From contig CM018698.1 in assembly GCA_009363875.1 (NCBI GenBank), forward strand, positions 56,380,567 through 56,444,566: a DNA stretch of 64,000 nucleotides, read 5' to 3'. A program made the translations under genes and the position numbers. Below the pieces are notes generated by a model. It was not told the origin of the DNA and did no database searches. It saw nothing but the letters and a program-made list of their open reading frames with translations. Below are positions 55,915 to 64,000 of this stretch, piece after piece (within the stretch, counting starts at the first letter, position 1; every line of letters starts with the position of its first letter). The stretch is from Mikania micrantha (lineage: Eukaryota; Streptophyta; Magnoliopsida; Asterales; Asteraceae).

Positions 55915-56915
55915 CATCACCTTGTCAAACGGAAGGAGGTGGACAAATTCTAAGTTTATGTTGAAAGAACTCAAACTGATGAGGCACATTTTTGTAAAGT
56001 TGTTAGCTACATATAGCTTGGTTGGGATGAACTTGACGTGGAGTTGTCTAGAAGGCAGAAGTTATCGAATGAAATGGCAATCAAGGGCGATATGTTTAGA
56101 CCGTTTGTGAGCCATATGGTTTTGTGCAAGAAACAAAGTACTTTGATTATCGCAATAAAGAGTCATTCTAGATGGAAGAAGAGCATGAAGTTCGCGAAGC
56201 AAGTGAGTGATGCAAATAATCTTAGCATTAGTGTCAACCATGGCCCGATATTCCGACTCACAATTGGGCCAGGAAATGATTGATTGCTTTTTAGCAAGCC
56301 AAGAATCAAGATTTTCTCCAAGGAATATTGACTAGCCATACATGGACTGACGAGTCTCAACACACCGAGCCCAATCGATATCTAAATAACCTGAAATAGT
56401 AGTAATAGAAGAATGAGAAACATGAGGCCATAATCAATGGTGCCTTCAATACAACGCATAATTTGTTTTAACACATTGATAATGGGAACTTGCAAAAATT
56501 GACTAACTGATTTATTGAATACGCAATATGTGGTCGAGTGATGGTGAGATATTAAGAGCACCAACAAGCAACTAATAGTAAGTAGCATCAGAGTATAGAT
56601 CATCACTAGTAACAAAACCGATATTTGAAGCTAACGACATGGCAATTGGGCGGTTTGGATTCTATGAGCTTGGCAAGTGACAAAATATTATAAGCATATT
56701 TGGGTTGGCAGAGAAGTAGCCTATTAGCCGTGCTGGTAACATCAAGGTCTAAAAAATAATAAAGTATCCCAAGACTGCGAATGGAAAATTCAAGATGTAA
56801 CTTGGCTATTGGTTCCTCCTCGTATCTCAAAATTATATATATATATATATATATTATTTCTTGACTGTTCAAACATGGTTCGAACGAATTAAATAAAAGT
56901 TTAAATGACAAGGGT
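55915..56915 (-). mobile_element. Second degenerate Ty1/copia pol relic (RT end to RNase H)
   Basis: Related to the relic at 21165-22090. Broken minus readings include LYYFLDLDVTSTANRLLLCQ and KYAYNILSLAKLIESK (end of RT, about 56640-56770), and TLMLRLFASLTCFANFMLF in the RNase H part. Many stops and frameshifts. An (AT)n tract at 56835-56855 interrupts its upstream side. Confidence 0.7.
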
Positions 56916-57084
56916 CGGTTGAGCTTGAAGGACGAACCGTTTGGGCTTCATTTGAACCGGCCCCAAACACAAACGAGATGAACAGGGTTATGTAATGTGT
57001 CCTCAATCATTTTATATTACAGATGGGTATTTTAGTCATTCGTACCATATAAAAACCTAAATTTAATATGGTGGTGTCATGTGC

Positions 57085-57581
57085 AATGTTGTAAAAACCG
57101 GCCTAGGCGGCCGCCTAGGCGCTAGGCGGCCATCTACTGTCTAATTTTAGGCCTAGGCGGTGCTAGGCGGCCTAGGCGGTGCTAGGCGGCCTAGGCGGCC
57201 CGATCAGATTTTTTTTTTTCATTTTTTTGATTATTTTTAACTTTTTTTTGACTTTTTTATGGTAAAAAGGGACCAATTTCATGATTATTTAAACATTTCT
57301 CAACCAAAAATTTTTAATATGTCTCTGAAACATCGAATCCAGACAGTTAACATCGAAATTTATCTCTAAACATTCAACTCAGTGTTTAAGTTTGCACTTT
57401 AAAGTACTTTTTTTAGTATATTTAAGTATATTTTTTAAAATTATTTGAAGTATTATATTAAATTATTGATATTGATATGTGTATATAATATATATTTGTA
57501 AAATTACATATAAAAATTACAATCCGCCTAGCGCCGATTAATCCCTAGGTGGTATCTCACCGCCCGACTAGCGCCTATAGA
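57085..57581. mobile_element. GCCTAGGCGG foldback-type repeat, split by the gypsy element
   Basis: The left end (TTGTAAAAACCGGCCTAGGC) is packed with GCCTAGGCGG and GCTAGGCGGCC repeats (57100-57205). The right side (57530-57579) carries the opposite sense, CCGCCTAGCGCC and CCGCCCGACTAGCGCC. The right end is cut by the LTR starting at 57582; the rest should lie beyond the window. Probably a non-autonomous DNA transposon; class uncertain. Confidence 0.6.
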
Positions 57582-57991
57582 TGTGAGGCCCCGATTCCGG
57601 ACGACCCCACGTACGTTGGTCTCGTCATAACACATAGCCCTTAAACTAAAAACTTTCATAAACATGCAGCGGAATTTAAACATCTTATCAAACATAATTA
57701 CATGTCTGAATTAATACATAAACGGTTGCCAACACCATCGGATTCTTTATCTTGATGCCTGAGCTCCATGCCTTCTCTGACCTAAGCTTAACCTGACATA
57801 CATGCTAAATCAAGTCAGCTTACGCTGGTGAGTTCTAGTTTTCATAAGACATCATAAACGTTTTGTTAAGTTAAAATATACTTAACATACAACATCATCA
57901 CATAACATAACATAATTCTTATATATAATACACATATCTTCACATGGCATATCTTAAACACATAACATGCCTTTCCTCATAGCATACCTAC

Positions 57992-58032
<41 letters not shown>

Positions 58033-58289
58033 TCATAACATCATTCATACAGTGAAGGAATTTCGCCGTCAACTGCTGACCTAAAGTCAGACAGGCTTGT
58101 GCAGCACAAGACTCTATAACTATCAACCCGCAGCTGATAACTCATACATGTATAAGATTTCTTTAACACTATCAACCGAAGTTGACAGATCATACATCAC
58201 ATATACGTAACCGTAACACACATTCCTTTACCTTATCAAAACCATAGTTTTGATCATAACCACTGTCTTAACAGTGGGCTTATACCGGC

Positions 58290-58600
58290 ATAAGACTCCA
58301 TACTTACCCAGTAACAATTACTGGAGCTACCATACTTACCCAGTAACAAGTACCGGAGCTACCATACTTACCCAGTAACACATACTGGAGCTACCATCCT
58401 TACCCCATAACGCGTATATGGGAGCTACGTCATAATCATCCCGTAACAAGTACAGGAACAACCATACTTACCCAGTAACAAGTACTGGAGCTACCATACT
58501 TATCCGTAACAAGTACGGAAACAACATCATTCATTCCAAACGAATATGGGAGCAACGTCATTCATCTCCCGTAACAAGTACGGGAGCGTCATCATTCATT
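58290..58600. repeat. Minisatellite inside the gypsy LTR
   Basis: About eight degenerate tandem units of roughly 33-35 bp around the phrases CATACTTACCCAGTAACAAG and TACTGGAGCTAC; later units change to CCGTAACAAGTACGGGAGC. Each unit contains a small inverted repeat (CCAGTAAC ... GTACTGG). Confidence 0.8.
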
Positions 58601-60219
58601 CATATCCCATATCACATATAGGGACATCATTCGTTCATCATATATGATACGTTAGCACATATCCTCATTCGTTATAAACATTATATGTTTCATCATACCC
58701 AGTTATAGTCGTGGTTGACTCTCATTCATACACTTTCCTATAACACGTATAGGCACATCACTTATTCCTCATTCATAGCATACTAGCATCATAACATCAT
58801 CCATCGTATTCAACATAACATCATAACATTTCATGCTAGTCTCTTATCATCATAATATCATCACTTTGTCTTGATATAATATAGGAACCATCATATTATA
58901 TCATGCCAGTATCATTTCATCATATCATCAGATTATATATTCTGGCAGTCATAAACTTGTCATACTAGCATCTTATCATCCTAGCATTATGCCCTAGCAG
59001 CAAAGCACATATCATATCATAACATCTCATGCTAGCATCTTTATTATCATGTCATCATGGCATTCTAAACATATCATGCTAGCACTGCGTCACCATATCA
59101 ATTTCCTAATAACATAGGAATCATCATACTACATTATGCTAGTATCACATCATCGTATCATAACCTCCTGGCCTCACTTACAACCTATTTTTCATATCAT
59201 ACTTCATGCCTTCATCCTAGCAGCTTAGGATTTCATCATAGCTTAACATCTTTAATTATCCTCATAGCGTGTTATCATACTGCTCATCATCATGTCTTAC
59301 TAATATGAACATATCATACTTAGCATGTCATCATTTACAAATCATATTAACACGTTAACCCGCATACATATTCATGGCATATCATTATTCATTTATCATC
59401 ATCTTAAACACATAACATCATGAACATAATGTTAAGCATGTATGCCAGCCCAAAACATTAAATGTGAAAATAGGGCGTCTAGAACTCACCTGATGTCTCA
59501 CGGTCGCGAGATCACTCACAACTGGTGCTAATGGTATAACTCTGCATAGGTTTACGTTTAATATGTTATTTACATATTAACTGCCTGATTAAATCTTTCT
59601 GAACGTCCAATGTCAAAACATATCAAGGAGTTAATGTTGTTGATTATCATGCTAGAACATGTTCCTAGACAGATTAATGGCTTGGAACTGATCAATCCTT
59701 GTTATTGATTGTGATTAGTTTGAAACACTTGGATTTAATTTTGCATATCAAAATTAATCAAACTAATCATCTACCTTGTCATAATCAAATGGTCTAAACC
59801 ATTATAACCATTGTTATGATTCCATGCAAACCGGGCATTACAACGACTCCAAAACAAGGATTTTCCCATTAACAGTTCGAGTTCTTCATTTAAAATCAAT
59901 CCTAGCCATCATCTAGGCAATAATCAACAACCCTAACTATATTATCACGTTCAGAAACAAGATTTAATCATTCATTATCAGTCTAGAAGGTTAGGATGAA
60001 TCGTTACCTATCCGGCGGAGTTCTGCGGGTAAAAAGATGATCCGGGCTTGCAGAAACGTTCCCTGGTGTGATCTAAACCTTGAGAAGCCTTCAAAATAGA
60101 GATTTTGATGGATTGGAAGTGGACATATTCGTGTGGGGTGCTGGATCGTCGAGTAGAAGATAAAATTATAAGTTTTTGATGCAATCTGATCTTTTAATCC
60201 CATTTTCCAGCCGCCTCAC

Positions 60220-60350
60220 CTGTCGCGTACCGCGACAAGAAGCAAAACAAGGCTTCGCGTACCGCGAAGAAATCCGGAGAAATCTCAGATATTTTTGGTC
60301 CATCGCGTACCGCGAAGGATCCTCAAATATTCGTCGCGTACCACGACGAG
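60220..60350. repeat. Four CGCGTACCGCGA near-palindromes in the gypsy LTR
   Basis: GTCGCGTACCGCGAC (about 60222), TTCGCGTACCGCGAA (about 60253), ATCGCGTACCGCGAAG (about 60303) and GTCGCGTACCACGACG (about 60333) are spaced about 30-50 bp apart, CpG-rich in an AT-rich LTR. A related CTTCGCGTTACGCGAAG occurs in another LTR near 50003. Confidence 0.75.
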
Positions 60351-60609
60351 TCCAAAAGTTCAATACTTTGAAATTTTTCTTCGTTTCTCGATTCCGGAAA
60401 ATCCGTAACTCCGTTTCACGCACGGTTTTCGCCCACGTTCACCATTTCTCTCACACTATCATTCTGTAATAATTTCGTTTATCAAATCGTCGTGAATTTC
60501 AAGCACGATCAAATGTGCTTATTTCTTTGACAACGCAATTCTTTGAACATAAACAGTTACCGAAATCTCGCACGTTTATCATTAAGATGCTAAATTTTCG
60601 GGTGTTACA

Positions 60610-60625
60610 AATCTACCCTCCTTAC
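60610..60625 (-). promoter_or_regulatory. Polypurine tract of the right-hand gypsy element
   Basis: Minus-strand TAAGGAGGGTAGATT adjoining the 3' LTR, identical to the tract of the left gypsy element at 3359-3374. Confidence 0.85.
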
Positions 60626-60626
60626 A

Positions 60627-62328
60627 ATAGGTTTCGTCCTCGAAACCTGTTATGTCTCAAACAAATGTGGGTAGAGTCGTTTCATCTCGTATTCCAAGTT
60701 CTTGATTTGTCCGAAGACATGTTTAAAACTCACATTCTCTTCTTTCAATGCTTCCTGTTGCGCCTGCTTAAGTTCATCCAGAGAATCTGGCGTGAAGCAT
60801 AAGCTATGTCGTTATGTATTAGCATACACAACAAGATCATCATTTCCATCCGACAGTGCTAAGACAGGAGGTTGGGTAATTTTCTCCTTTAGCACGGTGA
60901 ACGCTTATTCTTGGTTCGGGCTCTATTCGTACTTTACATCGTTCTTCATGAGTTTATCAGTGGTGTCGCTATCTTGGAGAAGTCTTGAATAAATCTCCGA
61001 TAGTAACCAGCCAAACCAAGAAAACAGCGTACTTCCGTAGGTGACTTCGAACGCTCCATTTCATAACTATTTCAACTTTAGCTGAATCTACCATAATGCC
61101 TTCTGGGTTCACCACATGACCCAGAAATTGTACCTCTCGTACAGAAAGCGCATTTGAAGAATTTAGCATAAAGTTTCTTTTTCCTCAGGATCTCCAATAC
61201 CTCACATACGTGGCAAGCATGGTCTCCCGCGTTCTTTGAATAAATCAAAGTATCGTCAATAAATACTATCACCGATCGGTCCAACATTGGTCGACATACT
61301 CTGTTCATCAAATCCATAAATGTTGTAGGAGCATTCGTCAATTCAATTGACATAACGAGAAACTCGTAATGTCCATAACGTGTATGGAAAGCAGTCTTTA
61401 GAATATCCTGCTCTCGAACTTTCAACTGATGGTAACCAGATCGGGGATCTATCTTTGAGAACCAGCTTGTACCTTGAAATTGATCGAACAAATAATCAAT
61501 TCTAGGTAAAGGATACCTGTTCTTTACGGTCAACTTATTCAGTTCCCTGTAGTCGATGCACATTCGCATGCTACCATCATTCTTCTTCACAAACAGCACC
61601 GGGGCTCCCCAAGGAGAGACACTCGGTCGTATAAAACATTTATCAAGGAGTTCTTGTAGCTGGGCCATCATTTCCTTCATTTCGATGGGAGCTGAACGGT
61701 AAGGTGTTTTGGCAACAGGTTGTGCCCCCGGCACTAAGTCGATTTGGAACTCAATTTCCCGTTCCGGTGGTAATCCAGACAATTTCTCAAGGAATACATC
61801 AAGGAAGTTACGCACCATGGGTACATCATCAATCGTGCTCATATCTGTATGTTCCTCAATCACATAGGCCAAGTAGGCTACACCCCCTCGCCTCATCATA
61901 ACATCAGCCTTGATCATCGAAATGATCTTCGGCGCATACATCGCTTTATCACCATAAACCGTCATGGAGCTTCCATCCATCGCACGTAAACATATCATCT
62001 TTCGTTGACATACAATGTTAGCCTCATATTTGGCTAACCAGTCCATACCCAAGACTACATTGAAACCTCCCAAGGTTATAAGAAACAATCGTACTGGGAA
62101 CTTATGACCTCCTATCTCAACATAACAATCATCTATAGCCTCAGTCACCCTGATCATCTTACCAATAACCGTTTCTACATCAAATACCCGATTTATCTTC
62201 TTAACCTTCCCAGACAACCCATCACAGAAAGTAGAAGACACAAAACTCATCATGGCACCAAAATCAAACAATACAAAATCAGTAATATTGTTGATAGAAA
62301 AGGTACCTGTGACCACGTCCGGGTCCAA
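60627..62328 (-). pseudogene. pol: Internally deleted gypsy Pol (protease and RT kept, RNase H and integrase lost)
   Basis: The long open part (61078-62328) has a retropepsin with LFDFGAMMSFVS where the family has an Asp-Ser-Gly core (Ser replaced by Phe), the linker QIDLVPGAQPVAKTPYRSAP, and RT with YRELNKLTVKNRYPLPRID and VFIDDTLIYS (residue about 355). After KFFKCAF the frame shifts. Short broken pieces follow: the RT end (REVQFLGHVVNPEGIMVDSA), the RNase H start (LALSDGNDDLVVYA), the pre-integrase linker (CFTPDSLDELKQAQQEALKE), then directly the last residues of pol (MKRLYPHLFET). Almost all of RNase H, integrase and the chromodomain is missing. It cannot move on its own. Confidence 0.9.
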
Positions 62329-62344
62329 CGTGAAGGCTCGTGCT

Positions 62345-63541
62345 TTAGCCTTCTACTTTTCCTTTCCCTTTATCCTCTTTCTTACCCGAGCCCGAAGCAT
62401 CCGCCCGTGGTTTCTTGCAATCCTTGGACATGTGTCCTAACCCATTGCAATTAAAACATCGAGTAACATTCGTGCAACTGTTAGAAAAATGTCCCGTCTT
62501 TCCACACCTGAAGCATAAGTTAGTGCCTAACAGGCACTGTCCCGTGTGGTTTTTCCCACACTTGTTGCATCGGCTCATCTCCTCTCGCTTCACTTTCTTG
62601 CTTGAGAACTTTTGTTGATCTGTTCGACCCCTCTTAGTCCCGGAGGAGTCTTTCATCTTTGTTTCCTCTTGTATTGGCTCATTAGCCATCACATCATCCC
62701 ATACAATACCGCTGAGTTCCACCGTGGACTCAAAAGTATTGGGAGCATGGGCCTTCACATGAATCCGCACCTTTGAAGGCAAACCCTTCATATACAGTTT
62801 CACCCTGCGTTCCTCAGTACCAATCAAGTGAGGAACTAATCTTGCCATTTCATTGAATTTTGATGTATACTGTCGATGATTCATACTCCCAGCTTTCAGA
62901 ACCAGAAACTCTCTTTCAACTTTATCCAGCTCATTCTTGGGACAGAACTGTTTGGTGACCAGCTCCTTGAGATCATCCCAAGTCATCTTCTCCATATCAG
63001 CAACAGACTTGGACTGCTTAATAGTGTTCCACCAATGTAGAGCTTCCTCCGTAAATGAATGGGCTGCAAACTTGACAGCTTGATCAACTCGGCATTCACT
63101 GATGGAGATAACAGCCTCCATCGCAGATATCCAGTGACAGGTGGCAACAGCATCCTTCTTTCCGTCGAAGGTCGGTGGGTTACATCCTTTGAAGGCCTTG
63201 TAGTCACAACCCTTCACTTTCCCTGACGTAGAATCACCGCTTTTATTTTCGATGATCACAATTTCATCATCTCCCTTGGTGCTTTCCTTGGTTCCTTCAG
63301 ACTTGTCTTTTAGAACATCCTTCAGTGCCTTAGCAATCATTGCCGGCATTTTCTCATCCATGATTTTGCAAACTTCATCAGAAATAGCCTTTACCACAAT
63401 TGGCTCTAGCGTGAACTCTTCTTCGTCTTCTGGTGGCTCACTGTGCTCGCTTTCTCCTTCGTTGACCGGTTTCTCGGTCTCGACATGTGGTTCTTCAGGT
63501 TCCTGTGGTTGCTTACGTGGCTTACCCTCTTGTCCGGCCAT
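62345..63541 (-). CDS. gag: Gypsy Gag with three zinc knuckles
   Basis: 398 residues, from the ATG after the leader (63541) to TAG/TAA at 62345. Acidic N-terminus (about 1-50), retrotransposon gag core (about 125-300: NPPTFDGKKDAVATCHWISA, ALHWWNTIKQS, FCPKNELDKVEREFLVL), then CNKCGKNHTGQC (about 325), CFRCGKTGHFSNSC (about 343) and CFNCNGLGHMSKDC (about 362), which bind RNA during packaging. The open frame is intact. Pol follows in a different frame one base off (GGCTAAAGC region), where the relatives I know are one continuous frame, so a single-base loss is likely. Confidence 0.92.
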   Translation of the reverse strand: MAGQEGKPRKQPQEPEEPHVETEKPVNEGESEHSEPPEDEEEFTLEPIVVKAISDEVCKIMDEKMPAMIAKALKDVLKDKSEGTKESTKGDDEIVIIENKSGDSTSGKVKGCDYKAFKGCNPPTFDGKKDAVATCHWISAMEAVISISECRVDQAVKFAAHSFTEEALHWWNTIKQSKSVADMEKMTWDDLKELVTKQFCPKNELDKVEREFLVLKAGSMNHRQYTSKFNEMARLVPHLIGTEERRVKLYMKGLPSKVRIHVKAHAPNTFESTVELSGIVWDDVMANEPIQEETKMKDSSGTKRGRTDQQKFSSKKVKREEMSRCNKCGKNHTGQCLLGTNLCFRCGKTGHFSNSCTNVTRCFNCNGLGHMSKDCKKPRADASGSGKKEDKGKGKVEG

Positions 63542-63856
63542 CTAACTATCTACATAATGCAACAATTGAGTAGTCAGTACAGAATCAGTTTAGCACGAAA
63601 TAAGCTTTGTAAATCGTTAATGACGTTGATCAGGTGTTATTAACCATTTACCCAACTCATAGGCTCTAAACGTTTCCCATCCCATCTCCTCAACGTGCAT
63701 GACACTAACCACCTTTCTAACCTTACACCTACATCTTAACTCATACATAACATTCAGCTCGTGGCATCCGTTCATCCGTGGTTGGCAATCCGCATCACTT
63801 AATCCCATTTTCAGTTTAAGTCTTGGCGTTTGGGATGCCAAGATCTCTCAAACTAT

Positions 63857-63869
63857 GGCTCTGATACCA
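63857..63869 (-). promoter_or_regulatory. Primer-binding site of the right-hand gypsy element
   Basis: Minus strand TGGTATCAGAGCC, complementary to initiator tRNA-Met, three bases inside the 5' LTR boundary at 63873. Confidence 0.92.
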
Positions 63870-63872
63870 ACT

Positions 63873-64000
63873 TGTGAGGCCCCGATTCCGGACGACCCCA
63901 CGTACGTTGGTCTCGTCATAACACATAGCCCTTAAACTAAAAACTTTCATAAACATGCAGCGGAATTTAAACATCTTATCAAACATAATTACATGTCTGA
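63873..64000 (-). mobile_element. Start of the 5' LTR of the right-hand gypsy element (cut by window end)
   Basis: 128 bp beginning TGTGAGGCCCCGATTCCGG, apparently identical to 57582-57709. The remaining 2.9 kb, the second target-site copy and the other end of the GCCTAGGCGG repeat should lie to the right. Confidence 0.95.

Larger units (their letters stand above)
57582..60609 (-). mobile_element. 3' LTR of the right-hand gypsy element (3.0 kb)
   Basis: Starts TGTGAGGCCCCGATTCCGG and ends GGGTGTTACA. Its first 128 bp look identical to 63873-64000, the visible piece of the partner LTR, so the insertion is young. It contains a minisatellite (58290-58600), long CATCATA/CTAGCAT-rich sequence, and four copies of a GC-rich near-palindrome near its transcriptional start side. 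Minus orientation, because gag and pol run leftward. Confidence 0.92.

Noticed and set aside
58290..58600. CRISPR-like or satellite array
   Set aside because: Degenerate 33-35-bp tandem units inside an LTR; no unique spacers or associated genes, so a minisatellite.
62104..62454. 116-codon plus-strand ORF
   Set aside because: Antisense to the gypsy gag/pol junction.

Overview
The window looks like a gene-poor, transposon-packed stretch of a flowering-plant nuclear genome. Evidence for this: chromovirus-type Ty3/gypsy elements and a large Ty1/copia element primed by initiator tRNA-Met, plant-type CACTA and hAT DNA transposons, an L1-type LINE, many (TA)n-flanked foldback elements, and a fragment of a major-latex-protein (MLP) gene. 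The large ORF downstream of copia pol resembles proteins I recall from daisy-family (Asteraceae) genomes, so Asteraceae is my best guess, not a proof. I found no intact ordinary host gene. The only host-like sequences are a damaged MLP/Bet v 1-like gene (8.5-9.3 kb), NDR-type kinase exons carried by a CACTA element (10.7-11.2 kb) and two unidentified exon-like stretches.

Layout. 0-6.3 kb: foldback elements, then an old minus-strand gypsy chromovirus whose left LTR (1328-3358) is also flanked by a second primer-binding site, suggesting tandem elements sharing one LTR; its pol carries several stops. 6.3-9.3 kb: a foldback element, AT-rich spacer and the MLP-like pseudogene. 9879-11463: a CACTA element with perfect TSD and captured kinase exons. 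12351-15842: a nearly complete hAT transposon with one in-frame stop in its transposase. 15.9-21.2 kb: AT-rich spacer. 21.2-22.1 kb: copia relic. 23.9-28.1 kb: 5'-truncated LINE. 28.1-29.3 kb: a stretch of unlike composition, possibly organellar. 30466-43603: a small LTR element (TSD AGTTA) into which an 11.5-kb copia element (31225-42733, TSD TCCTA) has inserted. 43.6-45.9 kb and 49.6-55.8 kb: pieces of further LTR elements, the latter split by a 3.1-kb non-autonomous LTR element (51422-54544, TSD TTGTT). 47.4-48.3 kb: foldback cluster. 49051-49590: a hAT-type MITE. 55.9-56.9 kb: a second copy of the copia relic. 57582-64000: a young but internally deleted gypsy element running off the right edge.

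The most notable object is the copia element. The shared parts of its LTRs look identical by eye. It has gag (891 aa) and pol in one frame separated by a single UAA, one apparent one-base deletion in late pol, and then a complete 1176-aa third ORF (38340-41870) at the position of the Sirevirus 'env-like' gene. That ORF shows no membrane segment but has basic nuclear-localisation-like clusters and a coiled coil. About 100 bp before its ATG is a TATA box with a pyrimidine-rich leader, suggesting its own promoter. Arrays of a short palindrome (CTTCGGAAG / CTTCCGAAG and near variants) lie upstream of this internal promoter, in the U3 of the full-length right LTR, and in the 3' part of gag. The left LTR has lost the U3 array through a 536-bp deletion. 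A working hypothesis is a self-regulating element whose third protein acts on its own motif arrays; this is inference.
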